Counted from the first letter of the stretch, positions 1 to 8,730 are shown. The stretch: DNA of 64,000 bases from Haloterrigena sp. H1 (GCF_005938085.1 NZ_SMZK01000002.1:186001-250000); one strand, 5' to 3'. Notes: generated by a model from the sequence alone, not told the origin. Numbers and translations are program-made.

Positions 1-101
1 GGCGAGCGGCGGTTGTGAGTTGAGGCCTCACGATACACGAAGCGTGCAATGAACGCTTGGATGGCAAGGTAGATGGGAGTACCAATTCCGAATCCAGGCA
101 T
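1..101 (-). CDS. Small membrane protein, N-terminal part only
   Basis: An open frame on the minus strand starts with ATG at 99-101 and runs off the left edge of the window. It reads MPGFGIGTPIYLAIQAFIA and then a basic RFVYR stretch, so it has one hydrophobic helix followed by a positively charged cytoplasmic segment. This looks like a short haloarchaeal membrane protein. No function can be given, and the C terminus is not visible. Confidence 0.5.
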   Translation of the reverse strand, partial: MPGFGIGTPIYLAIQAFIARFVYREASTHNRRS

Positions 102-205
102 ACAGCGAATACCTTATCGAGAAGACATATATTTTCGGGTCATCGCTCAGTTTGCAGACCTCAATAAACAAAAAGACCGATATAGTGAGAACTCCGGTAT
201 CATGT

Positions 206-406
206 ATGAATGATGAATAGTATTCGATATTCATAGCACATCTTCGTGCGATTCGTACTGCTATCGTCGGCTTAGCACTCGCAGTTATTACAGTGGGGCT
301 TATTATCGAAGGTGACCCACTGGATTTCCCATTCTTCACAATAACGATACTCGTTTGCTTGTACGCATTTGTACCCCCTCTCATCCGTATGTGGCAAAAC
401 CCATAG
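206..406 (+). pseudogene. Short two-helix membrane protein with an in-frame TAG
   Basis: The frame begins ATG-AAT-GAT-GAA and meets TAG at codon 5 (218-220). It then stays open for about 61 codons to TAG at 404-406. The open part encodes two hydrophobic segments (around IVGLALAVITVGLII and FTITILVCLYAFV) and a short basic tail, typical of small haloarchaeal membrane proteins. No ATG or GTG start lies between the early stop and the first helix, so the simplest reading is a nonsense-mutated gene. The function is unknown. Confidence 0.4.
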
Positions 407-599
407 CGGACAGTTCGCACGTGTAGTGATCAGCAGTTCCGCCATGATAAGTATATGAATAATAAGATTTCAACGGAGTTTCAGCTTGTAATCGGTCGGG
501 TATCTATTTACCACTTGAAGTTAATTCTTGAGACGACATGCGTTATCTCGGTACTCCTCTAGCCCATCCGGTTCTTAATTACTGGAGGTGAAATCTGCC

Positions 600-2342
600 A
601 TGACGTTGCTCCCAACTCGTGCCGGCCTTTTTGTCCGGACAGTCATTGCCGGTGTTAGCTGTCTGTTCCTCTCGAGTGGTGTCGTCGTCGCTGTCCTCTT
701 GTTGATTGGCGTCCCGATCTACGCTGGGGTTCACTACGGCGTTGAGGTGCTTTCCTCACTAGCGATCCTCCTTGGTTTTGATTTCCGTCTCGCCGCCGAG
801 CCGCTCGCTGTAGCGCTCGTAGTTGCGGTCGGGATGCCTTGTTTGGCGGCCGTCGAATTGTCGCTGCGGACCGTCCGTACCGCTCGCGAGCGCTCCGCAC
901 CGGCTGGTGCACTTGCCCAGGGGATTATTGAACTCGCCTCGTACGTGCTGTTGCTTTCGTCGTTACTGATTGTGCTAAGTACTCTGCCGGTCCTTCGTTC
1001 AGTACTGCCTCTTCCACTGTTCGGGCTCTTGGTCCTGCTCGGCTTCTTTTACTTGCTGATGGCTGGGTACCTCTGGGCTGCCCACGAATGGATCCGTTCG
1101 AAAGATGAGGTGAACGATGAACGCACGACTGGCGGTAATTGGCTTGTTATCGGGATTTTTATCGTCGGCTACCTCAGTATGGCCTATTGGGTTGGGTTCG
1201 CACTGCTCGTTGTCGCCGCACTTGTCTGGCTTGTTTTCGGATCGATCATCGTTCCCAATCATGTCGATGGGGTGCGAGACGCCATCGAGCGCCGCGCCGC
1301 CGAAATCGCCGAGGAGGAACCTGTCGACCCAGCAGCCACCTACGGCATCACGGACGAGGCCAAATGGGTGCGTATCAGACTTGAGCAAACTACAGCTCTG
1401 CGACCGACCCTTCTAGTGACCGTCACTGGAATCGTCATAGTCGGAGCCAGTTACTGGGCAGCGACTTTTGTATCAGTCGAAACTGTTGTCGTCTCAGTGG
1501 CCGCCGTGAGTGCTGCCGTGTTCGTTGGCATCCACGTCGGCGCTACAATCCGTACAGAGTTTTCTGGCAACAACGCTGTTCTCCGAAATCTCGAGGACCG
1601 ATTCGATCTCGAGGCGCTCACGGTCACGGACATCGAGTCGGTTGATCAGATTGTCGGTACAGCGGGATCTAACTCTAACTCTGACTCTGACCGGAAAGTC
1701 GACGTGAATGCATCTCTCGAGTCGATTGTCACTCGACTCGCTGGTCAGGTCGACCTGCCGCCGCCCGAGATTCGAGTGCTCGAGCACGGAACACCCGTCG
1801 CGCTGACAGTGGGCTATCGCCCCGCTGTCTCGACACTTGTTCTCTCTAGGGGGTTGATCGAGACGCTTGAGTACCACGAACTCGAGGCTGCTATCGCTCA
1901 CGAACTCGCCCACGTTGCCAACCGAGACGCTGCGGTGCTCACTGCGCTATCGGCGCCTAGTGCTGTTGCACGACTCGCTCGTAGTCGATACGGCTACAAC
2001 CCTGTCGTCGAACCACTAGCGATGTTGGTTGGAACCATCAGCCGGTGGTACGTCGCTCTCGTCTCCCGTGGCCGAGAGTACGCTGCCGACGACGGCGCGG
2101 TTGCGATTACCGGCGACCCTGCTGCACTCGCAAGTGCCCTTGAGTCGCTTGATGCTGACCTCGAGCGTCGCCCATCGACGGATCTTCGCGAGCGGGATGC
2201 GGCTACTGCGTTCGCTATTGTTCCGCCACCGTGGGAGAAACATCCCTTCTTTGATCGGACGCGACGATTTATTGCGCGTCGGGTCTTCGGTACGCATCCG
2301 CCAACCGAGAAGCGCATTGACCGGCTTCGAACTCAAGTGTGA
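600..2342 (+). CDS. M48-family membrane zinc metalloprotease (HtpX-like)
   Basis: A 580-residue protein of the peptidase M48 family, which cleaves misfolded or regulatory membrane proteins with the active site on the cytoplasmic face. Several hydrophobic helices fill roughly residues 10-230, with two more near 275-315. The zinc-binding HELAH motif is at about residue 434, and a downstream EYAADD segment supplies the expected third ligand. An in-frame GTG lies at 588, but GGAGGTGA at 583-590 sits at correct Shine-Dalgarno spacing for the ATG at 600, so I chose the ATG. It is longer than bacterial HtpX (about 290 residues) because of the extra N-terminal membrane region. The family assignment is firm; the substrate is unknown. 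Confidence 0.85.
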   Translation: MTLLPTRAGLFVRTVIAGVSCLFLSSGVVVAVLLLIGVPIYAGVHYGVEVLSSLAILLGFDFRLAAEPLAVALVVAVGMPCLAAVELSLRTVRTARERSAPAGALAQGIIELASYVLLLSSLLIVLSTLPVLRSVLPLPLFGLLVLLGFFYLLMAGYLWAAHEWIRSKDEVNDERTTGGNWLVIGIFIVGYLSMAYWVGFALLVVAALVWLVFGSIIVPNHVDGVRDAIERRAAEIAEEEPVDPAATYGITDEAKWVRIRLEQTTALRPTLLVTVTGIVIVGASYWAATFVSVETVVVSVAAVSAAVFVGIHVGATIRTEFSGNNAVLRNLEDRFDLEALTVTDIESVDQIVGTAGSNSNSDSDRKVDVNASLESIVTRLAGQVDLPPPEIRVLEHGTPVALTVGYRPAVSTLVLSRGLIETLEYHELEAAIAHELAHVANRDAAVLTALSAPSAVARLARSRYGYNPVVEPLAMLVGTISRWYVALVSRGREYAADDGAVAITGDPAALASALESLDADLERRPSTDLRERDAATAFAIVPPPWEKHPFFDRTRRFIARRVFGTHPPTEKRIDRLRTQV

Positions 2343-2395
2343 CCGGCACTTGATTCGAATTGACAGCTATATCCAACAAATCACGATTGAAACAG

Positions 2396-2454
2396 AGAGT
2401 GTCATACAACGGTTCTCATACCTATCTTTGCCCCTTCTATCCGCTCAATATAGT
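2396..2454 (+). repeat. Left-end copy of the GTGTCATA inverted-repeat element
   Basis: The segment begins AGAGTGTCATACAACGG and ends GCTCAATATAG. It matches the left end of the element at 36361-36419 over its whole length with scattered mismatches, and its first 20 bases match the element at 54971. An IS5-type insertion begins 8 bases further on, which may have split this copy. No matching right end was found nearby, so it is treated as an interrupted or partial copy. Confidence 0.6.
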
Positions 2455-2461
2455 AACATTC

Positions 2462-3423
2462 GGCCTTGTTGAAATCCTCAGAAGGTAACGGTTCACTCAC
2501 GGATAGGCGATTGATGGACGGCTTACCGAAATCCGACCTGCTTCGGTTTGTCGAACGAGTATTCGAATTGGCTGAACAAGTGATCAACCGTTACTCGTCA
2601 AAACACTCCAAACGGCGATTCACGCGGACTCAACACGTGGTTTTGCTCTGTCTCAAGGTGAAGAAGACGACCACATACCGCGACCTTGTTGACGAACTCA
2701 TCGAGATGCCGCGCATTCGAAACGCCCTTGACCTTGATTCGATTCCTGCTCCTTCGACACTTTGCAAAGCGTTCGACCGCTTGGAGATGGCCGTCTGGCG
2801 TGTGCTGCTGAACGTTTCACTTGCGGACTTGCCGCTCAACGGTGTCACCGGCATTGATGCCTCCGGGTTTGAGCGGGCGCATGCATCAACACACTATACG
2901 AAGCGAACGAACCTCACCATCCAGCAATTGAAGACGACGCTGCTGGTCGATACAGCGACCAATGCTGTTCTCGACATTCACGTAACGACGACACGAAAAC
3001 ACGATACGCAGATTGCACCGCAGGTAGTGAAACGGAACGCGGGGTCCATCGCAGTCTTGACCGGTGATAAGGGATATGATGACCAGAAACTCCGGCGGCT
3101 CGCTCGTGACCACGAGATTTGCCCCCTGATCAAGCATCGGGAGTTAACCCCGCTTTCCAAGGCGTGGAATGCACGACTGGACAGCGACCTCTACCATCGA
3201 CGGAATATGAACGAGACGGTCAACGCAACGATTAAACAGAAATTCGGGGCCTTCGTACGGTCACGCCGGTGGTGGAAGCAGTTCCGCGAACTCGTCATCA
3301 AGTGCGTCGTTCACAATCTGGAGCGAGATCTCGCTATTTCACACGAAGGCGGCGAATGTTCATAATTCTGAGAGGGCAGACTGCTGCATACAGAGGGAGA
3401 ACCAAACGATTCACATCAAGGAT
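2462..3423 (+). mobile_element. IS5-type insertion sequence, right end unresolved
   Basis: The left terminal repeat GGCCTTGTTGAAATCCT (2462-2478) precedes an intact transposase. No inverted copy follows the transposase directly. The nearest candidate is AGGATTTCAACAGAGTCC at 5073-5090, beyond a nested ISH3 copy. If that is the true right end, the element without ISH3 would be about 1.24 kb and would carry the small membrane gene at 4832-5002. The boundary given here stops at the ISH3 insertion point. Confidence 0.6.
2514..3365 (+). CDS. IS5-family transposase
   Basis: A 283-residue DDE transposase that cuts and rejoins the ends of its own element. The catalytic triad is readable: Asp115 in GIDASGF, Asp185 in TGDKGYDD and Glu234 in NETVN. 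The C-terminal region has the basic RSRRWWKQFRE segment seen in haloarchaeal IS5 members. The start at ATG 2514 (MDGLPKSDLLRF) is preferred over upstream in-frame codons because homologous copies begin there, and the decayed copy at 5232 has an equivalent ATG. The gene appears intact. Confidence 0.85.
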   Translation: MDGLPKSDLLRFVERVFELAEQVINRYSSKHSKRRFTRTQHVVLLCLKVKKTTTYRDLVDELIEMPRIRNALDLDSIPAPSTLCKAFDRLEMAVWRVLLNVSLADLPLNGVTGIDASGFERAHASTHYTKRTNLTIQQLKTTLLVDTATNAVLDIHVTTTRKHDTQIAPQVVKRNAGSIAVLTGDKGYDDQKLRRLARDHEICPLIKHRELTPLSKAWNARLDSDLYHRRNMNETVNATIKQKFGAFVRSRRWWKQFRELVIKCVVHNLERDLAISHEGGECS

Positions 3424-3522
3424 CAGTACCTCACAAGGCATCCTCCGCTGAGCCGGTCTGAAGTCTGAGTTCCGTTGTCGGTCTCAGTGATCTGTTTGAA
3501 TCTCCTCGACGATCGGTGAGGA

Positions 3523-3563
3523 GCTGTCGCTGTCGGCGGCGATCAGCCGCCGACGCGACAGCG
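3523..3563 (-). terminator. GC-rich hairpin after the ISH3 transposase
   Basis: GCTGTCGCTGTCGGCGGC pairs with GCCGCCGACGCGACAGC across the loop GATCA, with one unpaired base. It lies about 35 bases beyond the transposase stop, inside the element. The likely role is transcription termination or RNA protection; there is no T-run. Confidence 0.5.
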
Positions 3564-3597
3564 TTGCCACTTGGGAGAGGGCATACTCGGTCGGTGG

Positions 3598-4764
3598 TTA
3601 GCGGTAGAACCGGTCGTCCGGTGGTCGGTTTGCGGGGACGGCCCGACGGACTGCGAGGGCCGTCCACGCTGCCCGTCGAATCATGTTGATGAATTCCTTG
3701 AACGACCAGGACCAGAGGCGACGCCCGCCACGGCGGGGCGTCGCCACATATTCCCAGTGCAGATACCGCCAGACGTTCTGCAACAGCAGACTCACCACGA
3801 CGTACAACAGCCGAACTACCGGATCTTGTGTCGACGTTGTCGCAATACTCTGTTCAGAGAGGCGGTAGCTGGCCTCGATACCGAAGCGTTTCGCGTAGTG
3901 GTATCGAGCGTCTCGTGGCGTCTCAATGAACGGCGCGTCAGCGGCGTAGCCGTGACGCGCCACTCCATGTTCGTCGTATCGTCCGTTCTGGTAGGTACAG
4001 TCGATGTAGACGGGAAACTCGACGGTCCAGCTGTGACCGTCGAGTTTCCCCGTCAGATCGTGCTGGATTATTCGGCTCCATCCAGTCGAGAGTTCCTGCT
4101 TGATCGTCTTTCCCCACCGGACGATCGGCATGACGTAGGCGTGATTGTGTGCCTGAAGCAACCTGAGACACTTGCTGTCGTAGAATTCGCGGTCAAGATA
4201 GACGGCCTTGACGCTGAAGTCAAGGCCGTCGAGAACACCAAGAAACGCTGCAAGGACGCTGCTGGCAGTGTCGCCGTCTTCGAGACGGCGCACTGCCAGC
4301 GTGAACCGCTTGTTCTTCACACGCGCGTAGAGTGTGGCATAGGCGTGGAAGGCAGTCGTTCCACGTTTTGCTTCCGAGTGATAGAGGCCGTTCGTCTCGT
4401 CTTCGTCACCATAGTAGGGTCGCAGGTGGAGGTCAGCCACGACCTCCACCTGCTCAGGCAGAATGCCGAGAACGTCCTTCTGAAGCAGCGTATTGCCGGC
4501 TTGTTCAACCGATTCTAGATCGAACTTCTTGCGGAGGTGGTACAGAACTGTGTTTTGGTGAAGTGAGTCGTCGCTCTTTTCGCAGAGTGTCGAGACCGAG
4601 GTCCCGTCGGCGCATGCGCCGACGAGGACCTCGTAAATGTCTTCAGACGTCGCTTCGGCGTTTGGAGCGAAGTCAAGATCGACTTCCTCGTCAATCGTGT
4701 TGACGAGGAAGTTAAGGAGTTGGTCCTCGTGGATTGAATTGTCTGCTTGCTGGGTACTAGACAC
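3598..4764 (-). CDS. ISH3 transposase (IS4-superfamily DDE)
   Basis: A 388-residue transposase of the ISH3 group. Characteristic blocks are visible: EDIYEVLVGACADGTSVSTLC near the N terminus, ADLHLRPYYGDEDET, VKAVYLDREFYDSKC, and a C-terminal TSTQDPVVRLLYVVVS helix followed by the PRRGGRR motif. An in-frame TTG exists at 4788, but the GTG at 4764 (VSSTQQADNSIHED) gives the length and N terminus usual for ISH3, so I chose it. There are no frameshifts, and with intact ends and a target duplication the copy is probably functional. Confidence 0.85.
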   Translation of the reverse strand: MSSTQQADNSIHEDQLLNFLVNTIDEEVDLDFAPNAEATSEDIYEVLVGACADGTSVSTLCEKSDDSLHQNTVLYHLRKKFDLESVEQAGNTLLQKDVLGILPEQVEVVADLHLRPYYGDEDETNGLYHSEAKRGTTAFHAYATLYARVKNKRFTLAVRRLEDGDTASSVLAAFLGVLDGLDFSVKAVYLDREFYDSKCLRLLQAHNHAYVMPIVRWGKTIKQELSTGWSRIIQHDLTGKLDGHSWTVEFPVYIDCTYQNGRYDEHGVARHGYAADAPFIETPRDARYHYAKRFGIEASYRLSEQSIATTSTQDPVVRLLYVVVSLLLQNVWRYLHWEYVATPRRGGRRLWSWSFKEFINMIRRAAWTALAVRRAVPANRPPDDRFYR

Positions 4765-4831
4765 ACTCCATGCAAGCAGACTTTTCAACTAACCAGCTTC
4801 GTGAAGTACTGAGGATAGATAACGTGGTTGT

Positions 4832-5002
4832 ATGACCGACCGTACCGAGAGACTCCTCGCTGTTCTGGTCATCCTGATGGCCTTGTTGGTAGTTGCTCAA
4901 ACGACTGTTGTCCCACGAAACCGATTACTGAGTACGATAGGAATTTTCTTTGGATCCATTGCCATTGTATTCGCACTTACCGAATTTCTGAAAACGTTCT
5001 AA
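4832..5002 (+). CDS. 56-residue two-helix membrane protein
   Basis: An ATG at 4832 opens a 57-codon frame encoding MTDRTERLLAVLVILMALLV, a short polar turn with VVPRNR, and a second hydrophobic helix ending in FLKTF. The size, layout and codon use fit a real small membrane protein. It starts only 15 bases after the ISH3 target duplication, so ISH3 probably separated it from its original promoter. Function unknown. It may belong to whatever element lay here before the IS5 and ISH3 insertions. Confidence 0.5.
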   Translation: MTDRTERLLAVLVILMALLVVAQTTVVPRNRLLSTIGIFFGSIAIVFALTEFLKTF

Positions 5003-5072
5003 CTGACCGTCTGGATCGATACGCTCGCAACCCACTAACCGGCTGGTTCACCGTGAATAATATCCGACCTAT

Positions 5073-5090
5073 AGGATTTCAACAGAGTCC
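5073..5090 (+). repeat. IS5 right-end-like sequence
   Basis: AGGATTTCAACAGAGTCC matches, with one mismatch, the right end at 8731-8747. It is also an inverted match to the IS5 left ends at 2462 and 5180. It lies outside any intact element and is either a solo end or the far end of the element that starts at 2462. Confidence 0.55.
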
Positions 5091-5179
5091 AGTAGACAGT
5101 AGCGCGATTTCTTTATTCAGAACCATGCCTGAAACTGAATTGGGCAGTTCGGTCACTACGCGTGCGAATATATCGAACC

Positions 5180-5608
5180 GGCTCTGTTGAAATCCTCAGA
5201 GAGTTACAGGTATGACCAGTAATTTGACCGAATGCAGTCCCTCCCGAAGTAACGGTTACACCGGTTCGTCGAACAAGCGATTCACTTGGCCCGGCGTGCC
5301 GTCGCTCGCTACTCCTCGAAATTCTCGAAACGGCGGTACACGCTCCATCAGTACATCGTATTGCTCTGCCTCAAGATGCGAAAGAATACGACGTACTGGA
5401 TACTTCTCGACGAGCTTATCGAGATGCCCTGGGTTTGAAGAGCCATCGAACTTGAGGAACTCCCCGTCCCCTCAAAACTCAGAACGAGACAGTAAACTTC
5501 CGACTCAAACGTAAGTACGGTGGATTCGTCCGCTCACGGCGCTGGTGGAAGCAGTTTCGAGAACGCATCATCACCTGTATCATTCATAACCTTGACCTGT
5601 CACTCTAA
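5180..5608 (+). pseudogene. Decayed, internally deleted IS5 transposase copy
   Basis: GGCTCTGTTGAAATCCT (5180-5196) is an IS5 left end. From ATG 5232 the translation parallels the intact copy (RFVEQAIHLARRAVARYSSK, then KRRYTLHQYIVLLCLKM), but it has stops at codon 7 and near 5437. After PVPSKL it jumps straight to the C-terminal block NETVNFRLKRKYGGFVRSRR and ends at TAA 5606-5608. About 400 bases of the catalytic core are missing. No right terminal repeat lies close behind; the first perfect match is at 8731-8747. Confidence 0.75.
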
Positions 5609-5719
5609 CTATTTTATCGAAAATTGCCAAGCTACCTGATCAAGCCGCCCATGTGAGTTGTCCCCCGTCGACTTGACTGTATCATAGAGTATATCCGACG
5701 AAAATTGTTTGACCACGGT

Positions 5720-6244
5720 ATGCTCTCCAGGCGATCGATTCTTCTCGGTGGAACGCTTGCGGCGAGCACCGTCGCTGGGGCCCTCGTGACCAGCCCTCTC
5801 TCGCATACGGGCGCTGTCGCGCGTAAGCGCATTGCTGTCTCCTGGGAGTGGGGCGGTGCTCGGAAGAACGGCTACCTCCTCCAGACGGTTTTAGGACCAG
5901 ACGACGAACTCGCTCTCTGGTACGCTCCAACGTACGTCAAGGGCGCCGTCGAGACTCCCCGAAAAATAACTATCGACAGAACCCTGCACAACGAACTGAC
6001 CGCCGAGTTTAGTGACGTGACATACATGATCGGCGTCCATGGCACAGCTACAGGCGAGGACTCCGCATACGAGATGAAACAGGTTGGACGGAATGGATTC
6101 AACCAGCTTCAAGTCGGGGATACAGGAACTGTCTCCGTTCTTGGCGATCGACTCTACGTCCACAGTGTGGACGAGATGTCCGACTGGTCGGGAACGTCGA
6201 ATGTCAGGACGTTTAGTTTTGACCGACGAGACGACCACCTGTAG
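5720..6244 (+). CDS. Tat-exported protein of unknown function
   Basis: A 174-residue protein with an N-terminal SRRSILLGG twin-arginine motif and a hydrophobic stretch up to about residue 27, so it is folded before export. The mature part is polar and acidic with several aromatic residues (SWEWGG, ALWYAP) and no recognised domain or cysteine. The ATG at 5720 places the twin arginines at residues 4-5, better than the in-frame start 15 bases upstream. It sits between a decayed IS5 and an IS6 element, so its operon context is lost. Confidence 0.55.
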   Translation: MLSRRSILLGGTLAASTVAGALVTSPLSHTGAVARKRIAVSWEWGGARKNGYLLQTVLGPDDELALWYAPTYVKGAVETPRKITIDRTLHNELTAEFSDVTYMIGVHGTATGEDSAYEMKQVGRNGFNQLQVGDTGTVSVLGDRLYVHSVDEMSDWSGTSNVRTFSFDRRDDHL

Positions 6245-6320
6245 TCCGATATGACAAGCCTATTGACGATGTCTCCAGGATGGATCGGAATGGATAATTG
6301 TCTTGTGTGGATTTTACGTA

Positions 6321-7010
6321 GTGTTCAGATAAGCTGATTCCATGCGAAGCTAAACGATCTGAGCCAGTCGTCGGCAGTTTCTGCGTCGGCATTGCTGAAG
6401 CAATTTGAGAAACAGAGTGTTCGTCGTTTTATCTCTCTAAAGACACGTTCAACAGCATTCCGATTTCCATGTTTCTCGTATCTGAAATCGAAGCCGTGAC
6501 GCTGACATGCATCTTGTAACGAGTGCGATCCATCGACGAGAAACACGGCGTCGGAGACGTCGTGTTTCTCGGAGAGTTCCGTAAGAAACGAATGAGCGAG
6601 AACCTTCGTTGTTGTCGGCTCAAGCTTTGTATGGAGTAATTCGTTTGTCTCGGGATCGACTGCGGCGTACAGCCAATATTGCTCATCATTCAGTCGGATC
6701 ACAGTTTCGTCAATCGCAACGTGATCCGGATTCCGACCAGATTCAGGCTGTAGATCGGCCTTGTGTACCCAATTGTGGACGGTGGATCGAGCGCGTTCGA
6801 CACCGAATATCTCAAGAATAGAGACAGTATTCGAAAGCGAGAGTCCAGCGAGATGCAGCTGAATACTGAGCTTCATTAGCAATCGCGGTGTCGCTTCTCG
6901 TTCAACAAACTCTAAGTTGATCTCGTCTAAACAACCATTGAGGCGGTCGTTTTCGGGCATAGAGCACTCGAAAAACGCTCCGCCTTACCTTTCAATCCTT
7001 ATGTGAACAC
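6321..7010 (-). mobile_element. IS6-family element
   Basis: The ends GTGTTCAGATAAG at 6321 and CTTATGTGAACAC ending at 7010 form an inverted repeat with one mismatch around a single transposase gene. The 690-bp size is normal for haloarchaeal IS6 members. The flanking 8-mers (TTTACGTA and CGCCGGAT) do not match, so there is no target duplication. This suggests recombination after replicative transposition. Confidence 0.75.
6325..6960 (-). CDS. IS6-family transposase
   Basis: A complete 211-residue transposase. The DDE triad can be placed at Asp84 (HVAIDETVIRL), Asp143 (FLVDGSHSL) and Glu171 (NAVERVFREIKRR). The N-terminal helix-turn-helix-like segment ERARSTVHNWVHKADLQ precedes the catalytic core. 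The frame is intact, and the C terminus SFAWNQLI ends within five bases of the element end. Members of this family transpose replicatively through cointegrates. Confidence 0.85.
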   Translation of the reverse strand: MPENDRLNGCLDEINLEFVEREATPRLLMKLSIQLHLAGLSLSNTVSILEIFGVERARSTVHNWVHKADLQPESGRNPDHVAIDETVIRLNDEQYWLYAAVDPETNELLHTKLEPTTTKVLAHSFLTELSEKHDVSDAVFLVDGSHSLQDACQRHGFDFRYEKHGNRNAVERVFREIKRRTLCFSNCFSNADAETADDWLRSFSFAWNQLI

Positions 7011-7087
7011 CGCCGGATTTTAGAACACTAACCATGTCAAAGACGGCTTCCCAAGGCTTATTCTCCACTACCAATCGCTGAAAGGTA

Positions 7088-8506
7088 ATGTCCTCCAACA
7101 AAGATAGCCTCGGGCCCGACGGCAAAGAAACGCCCGAGATGATCGAAAGCCGGGAAGATGGTTTTTCGGAGGAGACTAGCCGGAACAGAATTGCGCCAAT
7201 TTCACGCCGGGGATTTCTTGCCGCGACCGGCGGCAGTCTTGCGCTCGGTGGACTTATTAGGTACGCCGGCGGCGCGCGTCCTTTTGCGCCGCCCGACTGT
7301 GGTACTTCGGACATCACTGTTGAGGACGACGAGTGGTCGTTTCCGGACCACGACCGGCAGCATACGTCGCACGCACCGGGCCGTGCAGCTCCGGATTCGC
7401 TACAGGAACGTTGGCATACTGAGTGGGACATCCACAACCACGGACCGCCGACCGTCGCAAATGGGCTCGTCTTCGTCGCCAGTACGGACAAGTCGGCACG
7501 GGAGACGCTTCGCGCCCTCGATCTCTATACGGGTGACGAGCGCTGGACGGTCAAATTCTCTGAGTCAGGAGGTGCCTATCCCGTCGTGGCCGCCGGGGAT
7601 ACTGTCTATTACCACACGAACCCTGACACAGCGGGGCGGACCGCGTTCGCACTGGCGATGGCTGACGGCAACGAACGCTGGACCGACACTGTACGAGATC
7701 TCCACGCTTACCCTCCATCCGTAATGCTCGCAGACGGTAGCGCCGTGCTCACGGATCCTACTTTGAACGAGGAGCGTACCTTGGTGCGCGCGGTGGATTC
7801 GCGATCGGGCGAAGAGTGCTGGCGGACCGCGCTCAATGTCACGTCCCTGCAATCGTATGCAGGCGTGGCTGGCGGAGACGTGTATTTCGTGGCACGAACC
7901 GCGGTGTCCCCCGAAGACGGCTCTGCAATCGAACTCATCGCGCTTGATGCGACGACGGGCGAGTCGACGTGGAGAACCGCGCTTCCTGGAGATGCGGCGG
8001 AGTCGTTCGTTCTTGGCTCCGACCATGCGTATGTCGCAGCCCTCCACGGGCCGATCACTGCCGTTTCATTCGACACGGGAGAAACCATCTGGCAACATGA
8101 ACGAACGGAGCTATTCGGTGAGGATGAAGCGGGAGTTGGGTTCGCTTCCCCTTCTCACGAACTTGGAGCCCTCACGCCGGATGCACTCGTGGTTCGTCTC
8201 GAGGCACATTCGGATGCAAGCGACCGTCTCCGTGCGTTCGACCCTATGACCGGAGAGATCCTCTGGACGCGCGTCGCGCAGGGTCACGACGCTTGGTTCA
8301 CGACGCCGACTGCCGCTGGGAGCGAGGTATTCGTCGCCGAGAATCAGGAGGGGTCGGGGACAAACCGCCTCCTCCGACTTGACGCTGCCAGCGGGAAACG
8401 CCGCGAGTCAGTCCCATATCAGGGGTGGACGCACTCGAGTCCTGTCTTCACCGAAGGGATTGCGATCTTTGTTACCGGTTCGGGCGTATCCGCCTTCAGA
8501 CCCTGA
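7088..8506 (+). CDS. Tat-exported PQQ-like beta-propeller protein
   Basis: A 472-residue protein. A twin-arginine motif SRRGFLAATGG at about residues 37-47 is followed by a hydrophobic stretch, so it is exported folded. The mature part contains repeated propeller blades of the type ALDLYTGDERWTVKF, AVDSRSGEECWRTAL, ALDATTGESTWRTALP and AFDPMTGEILWTRVA, characteristic of PQQ-enzyme repeats. Such proteins in haloarchaea are usually binding or assembly scaffolds, and no dehydrogenase active-site cysteine pair is evident. The unusually long polar N-region before the twin arginines may mean a later start. Confidence 0.75.
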   Translation: MSSNKDSLGPDGKETPEMIESREDGFSEETSRNRIAPISRRGFLAATGGSLALGGLIRYAGGARPFAPPDCGTSDITVEDDEWSFPDHDRQHTSHAPGRAAPDSLQERWHTEWDIHNHGPPTVANGLVFVASTDKSARETLRALDLYTGDERWTVKFSESGGAYPVVAAGDTVYYHTNPDTAGRTAFALAMADGNERWTDTVRDLHAYPPSVMLADGSAVLTDPTLNEERTLVRAVDSRSGEECWRTALNVTSLQSYAGVAGGDVYFVARTAVSPEDGSAIELIALDATTGESTWRTALPGDAAESFVLGSDHAYVAALHGPITAVSFDTGETIWQHERTELFGEDEAGVGFASPSHELGALTPDALVVRLEAHSDASDRLRAFDPMTGEILWTRVAQGHDAWFTTPTAAGSEVFVAENQEGSGTNRLLRLDAASGKRRESVPYQGWTHSSPVFTEGIAIFVTGSGVSAFRP

Positions 8507-8610
8507 TTGTTGCTTCGAAACGAACCTCCCGACAGTGCATCGTTGCCGGCTCTTCGCCACTGTTTGTGTATCGAACTGTCCGTCAGCTTCCCGAAACACA
8601 ATGCTGTGCG

Positions 8611-8629
8611 AGATACGCACCGCGTATCT
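8611..8629 (+). terminator. Hairpin after the beta-propeller gene
   Basis: AGATACGC-ACC-GCGTATCT is a perfect 8-bp stem about 105 bases beyond the stop. A terminator role is possible. The following bases are not T-rich, so the call is weak. Confidence 0.3.
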
Positions 8630-8730
8630 TGCACGGCCACAAGAACATTAACCGTCTCTGGTAGAAGTCATAGTGAGACCTAAGCACACCTACCTAACGG
8701 CTGTTTTAGCGGGAAAGGTGTCGAGCCAAT

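Larger units (their letters stand above)
3424..4811 (-). mobile_element. ISH3 insertion sequence, complete
   Basis: The ends are inverted copies of each other: CAGTACCTCACAAGG at 3424 and CTTCGTGAAGTACTG ending at 4811. The element is flanked by AGGAT at 3419-3423 and AGGAT at 4812-4816, a 5-bp target-site duplication. The 1388-bp length and the transposase agree with what I know of ISH3. The intact duplication suggests a fairly recent insertion. Confidence 0.85.

Noticed and set aside
28..420. A 130-codon minus-strand open frame
   Set aside because: It runs antisense through the small membrane frame at 206-406, and its translation is basic and low-complexity. Only the first 101 bases, in a different frame, look coding.
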